Positions 45,808 through 58,100 of a DNA stretch of 64,000 nt are shown here, in pieces. The stretch comes from Strobilurus pachycystidiatus (Eukaryota > Basidiomycota > Agaricomycetes > Agaricales > Physalacriaceae), in contig JAHLMK010000023.1 of the NCBI GenBank assembly GCA_019915135.1, positions 372,001 through 436,000 of the forward strand, in the 5' to 3' direction. The notes under the pieces are model-generated. The model had not been told where the DNA came from. It saw only the letters and a program-made list of their open reading frames with translations, and ran no database searches. The position numbers and the translations under genes were made by a program. The number at the start of each line of letters is the position of its first letter. Position 1 is the first letter of the stretch.

Positions 45808-46482
45808 GATCACTTAGACTACCAATAACGAGATGTGTCTGTTAAGCTTTGGAGTCGCCAGGCCTGCTTCATCAGCAGCCTTTTCAGCCTCAGGTGCTCG
45901 ACTTGTCGTTTTCACAGTATGTCTGGACGCCGTCACGTGGCCACTTCACGGAAATACGAAGGAATCTCCGACTGGACTGTGGCGCCATCGAGATCGCTTG
46001 CGGGGGCCTCGGGCTTAGACTCGCGCGAGAAAGTCCATGGAGAAGCCGGATTGAGTCAGAAGAAGACGAGTGCCGACGCGTGCCGGCGCGCTAAGGCCAA
46101 GGAATGTCAAATGTGGCGAAGGAATCGGAGAGGATCTGTCCCCAGATCGGACGTGGTCCGTGCGCTGGACGCGTCTCGCTGCTCGCTGGCGGGTCACGCG
46201 GCGGCTGCCAATAAAAGGCCGTTCTGGCACTTCGCGGAACCGGTTCGCCTCTTCTTTCCCTACTTCCACCACCACATCCGACCCCCACGCCGGCTCTCTC
46301 AGCGCCTTATTCGCACGCAGCTGTAACGCTGCCTACTCGCCCCTTCTCGCTACTCGACTAAGCTACTCGACCCGGCTATATTATCCTTATCTTCTTATTA
46401 TACGTACCTTGTACGCAATTCGGCTGCGAGGCAAGCGTAACTACCGACACACTCCAGTTGGCCCAGAAATCTGCACTCTATC
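45808..46482. other. 5' region of the RRM gene
   Basis: Same-strand space between Atg15 and the RNA-binding protein. Pyrimidine-rich towards the right end, as expected for a basidiomycete 5' UTR. Frames here run into the next gene in the wrong phase. Confidence 0.5.
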
Positions 46483-49400
46483 ATGTCTGGCTCCCCACAT
46501 TCTTCTCTTTCGACTCCGGTTCCTCCGCCGCGTGCACCCCCGTCTCCCCCAGACTCTGTCGCTTCTTCCATCGGTCCTCTCAATCCAAACGCGGGCAACT
46601 TTGTCCCATCCTCGCTCACTCCAGACGCCGCTCCCCAGGCACCCAGCTCGCCCTCGTCTTCCTCAGTCCAGTCTTCGCCCGGCTCGTCCTCGACGTCGAC
46701 CTCGGTGTCGTTCACGTTGGCGCCGCAGTCCGTTTCGTCATTCGCTTCGTTCGCCAGCACTCCTTCGCTATCAGAATTTACGCCTTCCACGACCCAGTCC
46801 TCGCTTTCCTCGTATCATTCGCCTCTTGGCAGCCCAAACCAGACGCCGCATGTCGTCAAACGTACGGATCCGCTCGAAGAAGCCGAATGTGATTCCAATC
46901 TTTCCGACGATGTTGGTCGCCGTCTTCTCCGGTCTCTACGTCTCGGAAGCCCTCTTACCACCGCAGCAGCTGCAGGCACGTTGTCTTTCGTCTGATTCCT
47001 TCTTTCATTTATTCAAGACCTCCCTATGTAGACCTCGAGCCAGGCGAAATTGCCCGCACCTCGCCTACCGCTACAGCTGCAGACACTGCTTTGCCGTCTT
47101 CTCCCGAGGTTGTACCTCCCCCAGGTCCCTCCAAGAAGGCAACGTACGTGCCGTTGCCAGACATCGAGATTCACAAGGCGGCTCCAGCAACCTTCATGAA
47201 CCATCAGGCCGATTCAGTCCGTAGTCTGACGCCGGGCGCGTCTGACGACACTCACGACAACTCTCACAAGACCCCCAACGTCTACATCAACGGTCTTCCG
47301 CCCAACTTCCCCGAGGACCAACTCTTTGAGCTCGCCATTCCCTTCGGCGAAGTGAAGAGCGTCCGGAGCTTTACACGTCATGTCGGGGAGAAAGAGAGCG
47401 GTTACGGCTTCGTTTTGTACGCATATATTCACCTTCCAACCTCCCTCCACACTAACAGATCCCATTCCAGGTTCGAGACGGTGGAGTCAGCCGAAAAATG
47501 CATCATATCGTTGCGGCGCTTCAGGAACCTGCACCCAACATTCTCCAAGGTTTGTTCTTCTGGCCTCTTTCGCTCGCTGCGATACTGAATCGACATACAG
47601 CAAGTTCACAAGATTCCCGGAACGCCTTTCGCCCAATTGTCGGCCGTCACTAGTCCTTCTGAATCTTCCTATGAGCACAGCCCTCAAGATGAGGACGAAA
47701 CGTTCAAGGCCAAGATGGAACGTCTCCAAGACCCGAACAGCACCAATCTCTACATCGAAGGGTACGTTTCATATCCGCGGAGGGTATCTGTCTTCTCATC
47801 TCTCTTGTATAGACTCCCCATGAGCATCGACGAACCGGTACGTTCTAAGTCTATGTCATCTCCATAGATCCTTTCCTTACACTTCATCGCAGTCTCTCTC
47901 TGCCCTTGTAGCGCCTCACAGGATCAAGAGCAGTCGTTTCTTCCAAACACGCCTCAGCAATCCACCTCGTATCATCGCTTTCGTCAGGTCTGTGTCGTAT
48001 TGACTGGAATGCCTATCGCGACAGTTGATTAATCTTCATGATATAGGTTGGACACCCGAGCCGGAGCAGAGGACGTTATTGAACGCCTTCATGGTCGCAT
48101 GGTCCGTGGCTGGAACGATCCAGGCAGTAGGATATCGGTTCGGTTCGCGGATACGTCGGAGCAAAGGGAATTAAGGGTACGTAATGCTGGTGCATTTGTG
48201 TGCGGTCATACACTTACTGAACATCCAGCGAACTGAACGCTCAACTAAAGAAGGAGATCAATCACCAGCACGCTTAACAATTGCCCAGGCTGCGTTACTC
48301 AACCTGCATGGACGCGATCAATACCGTCCTGCCCCTCAGACCACTGTCAACTCGAGTCGCACGCCGGCAGTGGGCATTGACTACGGTCGCTCCAACACTA
48401 CTTTCCCGGAATTCGCTTCCAACGCTGCTAGTTTCCGAAACGACATCGTTTTACCGACTTCTCACAACGGCTTCTCGTCGGCTCAGAATCCTTCCTCATA
48501 TCGTCAGACAGCGAACGATCACTCCCGCTTACCAGCAAATCAAGAGTTGAGTCCCGCGGTCCTTGCCTTGCTCAACTCTCTCCGGGGTAGTCAAGCCTAC
48601 ACCGGAGCTGATGATCGTTATTCTCCGAACGCGCATGGCGCGGCTCGATCCCAACACGGCTTGACCCAAGCTCAGCTTCAGCTCCTCAACCTAGGAGGGA
48701 ATTTCGGAGAGTCCGATGTTGATTCGGAGGGACACCGTCACCCCGTCATCGGTAACGACGTCGCACAAGCACGGAATGGATTCACCGCGACGGAGGAGTA
48801 TATCTTGCAGGCCCATGCTGCAGGCAATCCGGGATCACGTCGTCGCCTAAGTAGACTGGACATCCCCCAAGCACAGGCTCACTCCCAAGACTCTGATCAC
48901 ACGGACTTCAATGTCGGCGTTCGAGGCATTCGGGCTCAGGCCTCCGCCGTCTCTCTTCCTCAGATGCAGCAGCAGCGCCAGGACGCTTTTCACTCTCCGA
49001 GAATGATGGGTGGCTCACTTCCCGCCCTCCAAGAAGAATATCATGCATCCACGAACAGTGCCTCTCTGGGTCATGGAGCGCTTCGTGGCGGGCAATCCTA
49101 CCGAGCCACGATGCAAACCTCCAACGCCCATGGTCCTTCGCGTGTACCTGGCGATCGCGACGCTGGTCAACTTCACTCGCATGGCTCATCGTACACTGCC
49201 CAGACCACAGCTCACGCCTCTTCTCAACCTTCCTCTAATCGCAACCAGCATGCTAACCAGCAAGCTCACGTCCGCTCTTCGACTCTTCCGCCGCATTCTA
49301 CCACCGCCTCTACCGATCAGCATTCGAGACACTACCAGCACAGCAGCATGAGCATGCCGAAGGCGCGAAATATCACGTCGGATATTATGCGTGCCACGTC

Positions 49401-49749
49401 ACAGCGCACCCATCACCACAAATCCAGCAGTTCTATCAGCAGCATCGCCGGCGCAGGCGACAGCAACATTTACTCTGACCACAAGTACTCGAACGACACC
49501 GGGATGACTCGCCACCGTCACGGTAATAATACCCAGCAGGACGGCGAAAAGCATACCTTCGACGTTTATTCGCACTCGACGTTCCCAAACCCAGACCGTG
49601 ATGTGTATGACGTCGAGCAGACCTCTCCGCCCCTCGTCAGTCCCGCTTTGACCTATTCTTCGAGAGGCTCCGCGGCGACTCTCAGTCCCGCTACACCATT
49701 CATCGGATCATTCACCCACCAACAGGGGGTGGCCGCTGATGGTTCTTGA
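46483..49749 (+). CDS. two-RRM RNA-binding protein, MSSP/RBMS-like
   Basis: Probably binds mRNA. Eight exons: 46483-46975, 47032-47416, 47471-47549, 47601-47761, 47813-47837 (25 nt), 47893-47987, 48047-48176 and 48229-49749, totalling 962 residues. The N-terminus (about 240 residues) is Ser/Pro-rich. RRM1 begins at TPNVYINGLPPNFPEDQL with RNP-2 VYINGL and RNP-1 GYGFVLF. RRM2 begins at STNLYIEGLPMS with RNP-2 LYIEGL and a weaker RNP-1, IIAFVRL. About 500 residues of Ser/His/Gln-rich low complexity follow, of the kind seen in granule-forming RNA-binding proteins. The first intron is uncertain: frame is kept by a GC donor at 46976 (GCAG|GCACGT) or by a GT donor at 46990 with a CTCGAG acceptor. 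Confidence 0.9.
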
Positions 49750-50083
49750 AAAGTTTCTCTATCGCTTTATCGCTCTACAAGTCATTGTTTCGCTATCACT
49801 ACACCATGTTGTATTTCTTACTTCTAGCTGAGCTTGTATCGCTTTTCCAAAATCCGCAGCTTCTACATACATACAGTGTCCGAGTTTCTATAGCAGTGTT
49901 ATCGTACTAGCTTCTACTTTGTATGCAAATTATCCGACAACAATCTTAGAATTGAGATGTTCAAGTTGTGGCGTTCGATAATATAATCAACTGCAAGTCA
50001 AATGCTAAGGACGGTCCCATCGGACTGTTGAGATGGATCTCAACTCAATGGATCTTGTTTCGCCTGGATCTATCATGTTCATG
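49750..50083. other. convergent intergenic space
   Basis: 3' flanks of the RRM gene and the DUF6533 gene. AT-rich, nothing else seen. Confidence 0.5.
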
Positions 50084-51746
50084 TCAACGCAATCCGTATT
50101 CCACACAGGGAAGAGAGGAACCTTCTTCGCCGAGCTGAGTTGGTCTCGTAGCTATGGAACTATCCTGAGGATCCAAGGTTGTGACGACTGCGAAATCCGT
50201 TATGACCGTGCTCATGGAAGTACGCGATGATAAGGTAGGATCTCGGAGGTTAAGCATAAGGCGTGAAACCATGGTAGTTGCTATTCTGCACACGGTTAAG
50301 GTAACCGTAATTGGGCTGACTTGGTATTTACTCACATGTTCGTGAATGTGGTAGCGGTTCCCCTTATGTATACCTGTTGGGCGCTGAGACCGAGATTGAC
50401 GGAAATCACTCGAAGGTGACATACATCACCAAGCTGCAGGCAGAGTGAGCACTAAATGTACCGGGAAGGATAGTAGTGATACTCACAAAGAACGTCAGGA
50501 TGTTTGCCAAGTTCGACGCAATCATAACCCTGTTGAGGCCAGCATGAGATCGTTGGGATCGGATTTACATAGAAACACGACGAGGCATACCCGAAGTAGA
50601 TAGAGCCTGAGGGTGAGGGATTGTGTGTTAGCTGGACAGTGGTCTTGAAACGAGCGTATTCGACGAACCGTCTCTGAGAAGAATCGCTAACAAGCTTCCC
50701 CCTCCCCTGCGGTTGAAAGCGAGCGCCTTGCGGAGAGTCAGGTAGAACACCAACATGTCGAAGACAAGCATTCCAGTCCAAGCCGCGCCCAAGCCTGACA
50801 GGTGAGTGCTTGGTTTGCATTCTCATTCAGGAGATACAGAGGTGGACGTACGGATAGCACTAAACCGATAGTGAGCCAAAGATAGAAACAACAGGGCGCA
50901 AACTTACGCGTCTTTGGTCAGGCCAGTCGGACAACCGATGTACGGCTTGACTGTGTCAATCAATTCGCCATCGGTAGACTTCATACTATCACCGGAAAGG
51001 AGGGCGTACTGGAGATTCCATGTCAAGTCGGGTTATTTGGATAAGAAGATATCAGGGCGTACACAACCAATCCCCACCACAGCCAGAGCGACTATCACTT
51101 GAAGGACCACAATTCTGCGACTGCGTTCATACAGCGCATACGTCCGCATGATGAGCATCGCTGATGTTGGAGTTGGGTCTGGAGAGTGTAGAAGATAAGC
51201 AAAGGGGCAGACGTACCTGCGACCACAACTTGAACAGCGATTGCAAGATATTGGTGGAAGCTCTGCAGTTTGAGGCATCTTGTATCACTTCAGTGAAGAA
51301 GCATTTTCCAAGGAATAGCACGCATACATCTTCGGAAGTCGAGTGTGAATCAGGCCGCCGAAGTATATACAGTATAGAGTCGACACTCACTGATTCCTTG
51401 TTATTCGGATATCCAGTCCAGAAGAATTCCACAACAACGACAGCGTGCCCCAGGATGCCCAGATATCGGTTCAAAAGAAAGAATATCACCGCAGACGAAC
51501 ACTTGCGCGGAAACCAGATTCGCGAAATCTCTTGCCCGAAGGTGATGAGCCAATCGTAGTACAGGATCGCTTGGGAGGAGAAACGTTCACTCTTGACATG
51601 TCGGGTTTGGGACGGGCTTACTGAATGAGACCAGGGAAAAATAGGCGTTGACATTCCTAAGGATTGGCAGTGTTACGTTTATGGTCGATTGCAGATCGTC
51701 GAGGTGAATATACTGACAAGTCGTTGTAGTCATCCTCCAAGGACAT
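50084..51746 (-). CDS. DUF6533-type multi-pass membrane protein
   Basis: Agaricomycete-specific integral membrane family of unknown function, often very numerous. It starts MSLEDDYNDLNVNAYFSLVS and continues TILYYDWLITFGQEISRIW, the DUF6533 signature. Further hydrophobic segments include RYLGILGHAVVVVEFFW, HQYLAIAVQVVVAAMLIMRT followed by YALYERSRR, IVVLQVIVALAVVGIG, then WTGMLVFDMLVFYLTLRKAL, and GVMIASNLANILTFF. The usual end MVSRLMLNLRDP is present, followed by an unusual tail of about 60 residues. At least nine short exons are needed. Well-supported ones are 51746-51718, 51656-51622 and 51569-51391. The junction near 51390-51280 and the last two introns are not resolved, so exact length (about 320-350) is open. 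Topology resembles a seven-helix receptor; ligand unknown. Confidence 0.75.
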
Positions 51747-52000
51747 TGGGTGGAAAGTTGGGCTCAGAGGACGTGCATGAGGGTAGAAGGTTGGGTGCCT
51801 AGAAGTGCGTGCCCGGATATTTCAATGATGTGAGGTCGGCCTCCTGGTTCCTCCAGGTTCCTCCTGGAAGGCTGGAGGCGAAGGATCAATTTCCGGTGTT
51901 TCACTGTTTGATGCAATCAGTGCCTATGTTGTGAGATCCGGTAAAGATTGTATACTTATCTGCATGTGGAATTGTATTTGAGGTAGAGCTCGTTCGCTAT

Positions 52001-52082
52001 GGGCGTTTAGCGCAGTGGTAGCGCGCATGCTTTGCATTCTCTTGCTTGCCTGAGGTCCAGGTTTCGATCACCTGAACGTCCA
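52001..52082 (+). tRNA. tRNA-Ala (anticodon UGC) with a short intron
   Basis: Folds as a full cloverleaf of 72 nt plus an intron of about 10 nt. Acceptor arms are GGGCGTT and AACGTCC with discriminator A. The D arm is GCGC-AGTGGTA-GCGC. The anticodon loop contains TTTGCA, so anticodon TGC. The T arm is CAGGT-TTCGATC-ACCTG. The intron (TTCTCTTGCT) sits one base 3' of the anticodon, the standard place. The anticodon stem CATGC/GCCTG has one mismatch (T opposite C) at its middle pair. The internal A and B boxes are intact (TAGCGCAGTGGTA, GGTTTCGATCA). A short T run (ATTTTGG) follows and could end Pol III transcription. Confidence 0.88.
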
Positions 52083-52448
52083 ATTTTGGCCTGGACTGTT
52101 TTTGCACTGTGCAGTGGCGCGGCGGCGGCGGCGGGCGCGCCCGCCCGGCCCCGCCGCCAAGGCCCTTCAGATTCTGTTGCATGTCATTGTAACATGAAGC
52201 TTAAGCTCTTAACGTTCTAACAATGAACATCGAGATTCAAAAGTCATTGTATTGTGAAACAAAGATTCGAGAAGATATCAGTAACTAGATACGTATCGTG
52301 ATTCCTTTGCATTGACTGAACAGTACACGGGTCATTACACAGCGTGGCGCAACTTCTGTTGCTTGCTTCAGCTGGCAGTGCCATATTGATGGTAATTGCA
52401 TACTGACTTTGAGAAATGCAATCAATGTCTGGACAAGGGGTAAGTAGT
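52083..52448. other. spacer between tRNA and amidase
   Basis: About 370 nt. Contains the GC-rich palindrome listed separately; otherwise nothing recognised. Confidence 0.5.
52116..52158. repeat. very GC-rich imperfect palindrome
   Basis: GGCGGCGGCGGCGGGCG is followed at once by CGCCCGCCCGG and CCCCGCCGCC, so the strand can fold into a strong hairpin. It lies 34 nt past the tRNA and is far more GC-rich than its surroundings. Confidence 0.7.
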
Positions 52449-54397
52449 CTAGATATTCATCACCTCGTACTTGAGATGCTTCTGTGCAAGCAGCATTTCA
52501 ATGAGTTTCATGCCCTCCATGACCTTCTCTTCCTCAAGCCGCTGGCCCACCACCTGTACGCCAACAGGAAGACCCACCATTGCGTCAGGGTCATACATCT
52601 TATATTGACCTTTCTCGATGGCATTGCGGGGCGAGAAAGCCTCAAGTCTATCCATCATAGGATCAGCGTGTGTCACGGGCAGGACCCCTGCCGTGTAGTC
52701 AAGCTATGCAGACGATGAAATGAGTTGGTATTGAAGAAGTGTTGAATGGGGATACTCGCTAGGTTGAACAGAAAGGTGTACCCACAGGCCTTCCAACCGT
52801 CTTTCATTCCTCCGTGTGGAACGGCTGGTAGACTGTTGGGCACGGTCAAGACAAAATCAAGCTTCTTCGCCATCCAGACGTCTTCAAACCATTGTTTTTT
52901 GTACAGCTCTCTCTTCGCTTGGAGTTGCCAGTACTCGCTGATGGACTTCTCGTAGCAGGCTTCTATCAAGTCCGCATAGAGATCGTCCTTGTGCCAATAC
53001 CGAACCCACAAGGCGTAGAGGTTCCTCATCCAGTGTGGAAGCCGGAAGATTGAGAGCGCCTGTTCCATGCCTGGATCATTTGCCTCCCAGAATCGGATGG
53101 GACCGGTGACAGTCTTCAGAGCGTCGGCGCAGAGAAGCTGGAATGCAATCTTTAGGCCGTCTATAGGACTGGGAGGCTGGAAAGGCACGATAACATGGCC
53201 AGAGCGTTCCAAGACTTGAACGACAGACTCGAGAGCCCTCTTGCACGCCGGGGATGGCCTCACGACGCCATCGTCCCATATCACGCCAAGACGGAGTTTG
53301 CGTTGGGAGAGGTCGACCGGCCTCCATGGCAGCTCTAAGCACTGCATACGAGGTATTAGTGAGAAGAATAGTGCCGGGAATATTGCGAGCGCTTACTGTG
53401 TGCTCGTACTGCCATGGCTTCATGAAGACTATTGCCTTCCAAAACGTCTCTAAGTCTTCCAAGGTGCGCGCCATGGGTGAGTAGACGGGCGCTACACCCT
53501 CTTGGCCAGGAATGCTCGTTCTGCCGCCCATTTTGGGAATCCGTCCAGTGGAACTCTTGATCGTGTAAACGCCAGAGTAATGCGCTGGTATTCTGACAGA
53601 ACCCGCCACATCCGAGCCGATCCCAATACGCGCGCCACCGAAGGCCAAGAGAGCTGCTTCCCCGCCTGAGGAACCACCGGGTGTGTAGGCGGGGTTGTGA
53701 GGATTCTTTGCAGGGCCAAAGAGGTCGGAGTTGGACTCGAAAGAGAGGAGCGTGATTGGGATGTTGGTCTTCACGAAAGGGACGGCACCGGCGTCGCGAA
53801 GGAGTTTGACGATGCTTGAGTCTGAAGTCATTGGTTTGCCGACATGCACAGACATACCGCATGTGGAGTCCCAACCTGAAATGGCTACGGTCTGCCCTCA
53901 GCCGACTTGAATCAGCCCTTGTTGAATCGCTAGTATAGAATGAAATTCGACTTACATCTTTCAGGCTGACGGGAACACCAGCTAGAGGTCCAGTTCGATT
54001 ACATTCCTTAGCCCATGTCATAGCCGAGGAAATCATCACTTCGGTCAGACAGTTCGTTGCATGATGCGCCTCAATGGCTTTCTTAGAGTACGCAATCAAA
54101 GTCTCCGACTGCAATGGATCTAGTCATCATAAATCACGGATGAGGGCAACGCACAGGATCTCTTTCGCCTCTCTGAACGCTTGAGGCAAGTTCGGAGACA
54201 GGTGTATCTAGTATTTTGCGATCCTCGTCGGTCAGCGTTTGGTGGAACACGGAAGGAAGCTCGCTGATGGACAGCTTTTGCTGCTGTGTTTTAGACCAGC
54301 TGGGAGGGCTCGGAAAACAGGATGGAATGAAGTAGTAGCATGCGTACCAGGCAAACCAGTGTGGTACAAAATCGTAGAGAGTTCCCCATGACCACAT
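52449..54397 (-). CDS. amidase-signature enzyme (acetamidase / FAAH-like)
   Basis: Hydrolyses carboxylic amides with a Ser-cisSer-Lys triad. Five exons, all phase 0: 54397-54155, 54108-53956, 53891-53397, 53341-52760 and 52703-52449, giving 575 residues. Triad: Lys131 in GVPVSLKD, Ser206 in PGGSSGGEAA and Ser230 in GSDVAGSVRIPA. The spacings (75 and 24) equal those of mammalian fatty-acid amide hydrolase (Lys142, Ser217, Ser241). The N-terminus (WFAWYACYYFIPSCF) is hydrophobic and could anchor it to a membrane. The C-terminal block is LLDYTAGVLPVTHADP, then VGLPVGVQVVGQRLEEE. The last intron appears to use a GC donor (CTA|GCGAGT), because only that keeps the FLFN-LLDYTAG frame. Substrate could be acetamide, a fatty amide or another; not decidable here. 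Confidence 0.94.
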
Positions 54398-55158
54398 GGG
54401 CGGTGGTTGAGCTGCCTCGCGTTCTCACACTACAGTGACACCGGTGAATTTACCGTGCCGCGTATTGTTACCGTAGATCATCGGAGCTCAGCGCTCAGTA
54501 ATGAGAAAGTGTATTCCTGTGGTGTTTCCAGCTGTCCTTCCAGACCAGTTCAAAGCACCGATGCCGCTCAGCGTAAGTAGGTCGAGGTCAAGACGCGCCT
54601 GGACGCGCCTCGGACCGTGAGCCAACCGCAGTTGGCCCAAACGTCTCCACGTGTTCAGAGTTCATCTTGTTTCCAAACATCCTCCGAGTCATCGCAGCCG
54701 CGCAGGAGGTCCCATTTGTAGCCTGCTGAGGATGGCCGGTAGGAAACAAAGTACCCAATGTACCGTACAAGTACAGAACAAACCCAAGCGACTTGAATCA
54801 ATGTCCTGTCAGGGTTGGGGCGTCATTCCGCCGGGTGATCGAGTGGAGTGTTCTGGAGTGTTGCCGTGTGCCGAATGAACAGATAATCAACATCCTTCAA
54901 AGTTCAAACCTACAAAATCTTCACGCAGCTGCCTTTCAGGCCTGGTATCTTAATCGCAGCCAAGCCCAGCTTGCAGTCAGTCCACTCCGCCGACGGAAGA
55001 AGAGTGGAAGGCCATCAGGATACTATCAGGATTCAATTTGCATCAGACGATTAGCGTTGTCAGGGCGGGCGGCACTTGCCAGAGGGTCAACGTGCATGCC
55101 ATTTTCAAATCTCCCTCCGTCCTCCTCTGCGAGCCCAGCTGGCCGCATTCCTCGCCAG
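54398..55158. other. divergent promoter region
   Basis: About 760 nt between the amidase (minus) and GtaA-type (plus) genes. Open frame continues upstream of the latter's start but without family likeness. Confidence 0.5.
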
Positions 55159-58100
55159 ATGCACGCCGCCGCCGCAGTGACCATCGCTTGGGCGATGCTG
55201 TTTCCGGTGTCGGCCATCGCACAATTATGGCCTGCTTCTATACCACTTGCCGCCCGGACGCCGTACCTCCAGACTTATTTAAACACGGGTATAACTCACG
55301 GCCACACAAACCAATGGCCAGTGTTTTGGACGCTTGGACATGTATGTCTTTCCCTTTTACTGTACGAGATAGTCTTATGGTTTCTAGATAACTGCTTGGG
55401 ACATCTGGATTATGGTCGATGGAGTGAATCTGCAATTATTCGGCGGCGGCGGGAACGATTTGACTGCCACGAACCTCACTAATGTCGAGTTGACACCGAC
55501 GAGAAGCATCTTGACTATTCAGGCCAATACCATGAAGGTCAATGTCACTTTTCTGAGTCCGATCGAGGTGTGTCAAAGCCTGTCATGACGAGATATACTG
55601 AAGCGATCATGACATTGACAGCCAGACGATCTTGTCCTCCAGTCACTGCCTTTTGTCTACGTGTATGTCGATGCAGAGAGTACAGACGGCCAAGAGCATA
55701 GCATTCAGTTCTACTCGGACGTAACAGCAGGTAAGCGGTACTTCACGCGCGCAAGCAAGTGCTTAACATTGTAGAATGGCTATCTGGGGACTTGACCAAG
55801 TCAGTCGAGTGGGCGACAGTCAAATCTTCGTCCCTCGTATACCATCATGCTACGCAAACGGACCCTTCTCCTATGGCCGAAGTCGGTAACATGGCTGAAG
55901 ACGCGACTCTCTACTACGCCTTCCCTGCCGTGAGTAATTTCTATTGTCAAACGCGTTGGACTCATCCCATCTACCTAGGGCGACGGAGTAACATATCGCA
56001 CGGGAGACGCCGCAGTAACTCGGCCTCAATGGGCAGCCAAGAAGAGCCTTGACAATGCCGAAGACAAGAATTATCGGGCCATCAACAAGTACTCATATCA
56101 CCCAGCAGTTTTTTTTGCATGAGACTAATCTGTTGCAGCCATTGGCCGACTTTTTCCTTCGCCAAGGACATGGGCAACATATCAAGCACCTCTGAGTCGG
56201 TCATGTGGGCCCTTGGTCTTACCAGGGATCCGTCTGTGCGTTATACCACCCAGGACAGACATTCGTATTTCTGGATCAAGTACACCACTATCGGGGATGC
56301 AGTCAGTATCTGTGATTCCTTCCTTAAGTGTAGAGCTAACGTCCCTTCTCGCAGATTTCGGACTTCGTCTCAGATTTCACCGGTGCTCGGGATCGCGCCA
56401 TTGCATTCGACACTAGCGTCGTGTCGGCAGCTCATGATATCTCGGATGACTATGCAACCCTGGTGTCGGTGGCGGCGCGTCAGGCTATGGCGGGCGTGGA
56501 AATTACAATTAGCAAGAATACCGACGGGACCTGGAACGAGTCGGACGTCATGAGCTTTATGAAGGACACTGGTGTTTCCCGGTTTGTGCATTCGTCAGCG
56601 TTATCACCTCATTTCATCTCAACCAATATTCACAGTCGTGTCAACGCAGTGGATGTCATGTATCCCGCTTTCCCCGCTTTCCTCAGCGTCAATGCGACTT
56701 GGGCGGGATATCTCCTGGAGCCGCTCCTGCGTATACAGAAGAGCACGGTGACCGGAGCTGCATATGCCATGCCTGATCTGGGTGCTTATCCTTTAGTCCT
56801 AAATTGTCCTCGCCCTGATGACCGCCGGATGTCTAGGTTCTTCGTTCCCGACGGCGACTGCACATTTGTCACCGCCCATAGATGCAGCTATCGAAAGTAC
56901 GTTCTTACGTTCATACGATGGGGCTGCCAGCTTCATACGTCGCACAGATAGCGGTGATATGTTATTCATGGCCTGGGCACACGCAACGATCTCCGGAGAT
57001 GCTACTCTTATCAAGTCCTATGTGCGCTCCATCTCGTTCTCTTGTTTCTTTTTCTAATGTAGACTATAGTATAGCCTTCTGAAGACCTGGGCAAATTACC
57101 TCGTTTCAGTGAAAGCTATCCCTTCTGGTTTGTAAGTCAACCATTGATATTGGCCTATATTTCACTCACCTCCTCTTACAGTACGGACGCTAACAACATC
57201 GACAACGCCAACTTGGGATTAAAGAGCATCGTTGGTATCAAGTGCATGGCAGCGATTGCAAAAGCTGTGGGCGAGGACGCTGACAGTGCAATATATTCTG
57301 TGGGTCTTGTCTTTTCTGCAGTCCAAACATCCATGTTCAACGTCGCCCAAGGCCAACGCGACAGCATACATGTCTACATGGTCCGCCAGCGCCGTGATAA
57401 ATGGACATATAGTCTCGGGATACAGCGATTCCTCGTCTTGGGGACTTATCTACAACCTCTATGCGGACCGCCTTCTTGGTCTCAATCTCTTGAATGACAC
57501 CGTGCGTTTTACAACTCGCCCATGATTTCGTTACATCTCAAAGCAAACTCCAGGTCTACAGCTCACAGGACGCTTTCTATAATTCTCAGCTCGCGGCCAC
57601 TGGTTAGTCAACTCTTGCATTTCTGCATGATGCTAATACATTGCAGGTGGAACATATGGCGTGGCATATGACAGCTCCCAGGGCGCGCAAGTCAATGCAC
57701 GTACGTGAACTGCTTTCGTGTTTAAGGCTCTCATTAAATCCTCATCACAGCTTGGACGTTGTTTGTCGCAGGTGCTACATCGGATACATCACTACGCAAC
57801 ACTCTTATTTCAGGGGTCTACGCGAAATTGTCTTCCAACCTTAGTGACGGTGTATTTCCGACCACTTACTCCATCACCAATGGCACGACATTCTCAGGTG
57901 TAGCTAGGTCAGTTCTCCTCATGTATCTGACGAATCACGCTGATGCGTGTGTAATGTAGCCCGGCTTTAGGAGGTCTATTCTCTCTCCTTGCCCTCAAGT
58001 TCGTGTTGATCATTGTGTGAGTCGTGGGCATTGGCTGACATTCTACTTTCAAGCTTGGATCTCAAATCACCTACTGGTGGCGGCGCGATCGATTCTTCCA

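Noticed and set aside
46070..47224. 384-codon plus-strand frame
   Set aside because: Runs out of phase through the promoter and first exons of the RRM gene; Arg/Ser/Pro-rich with no motif.
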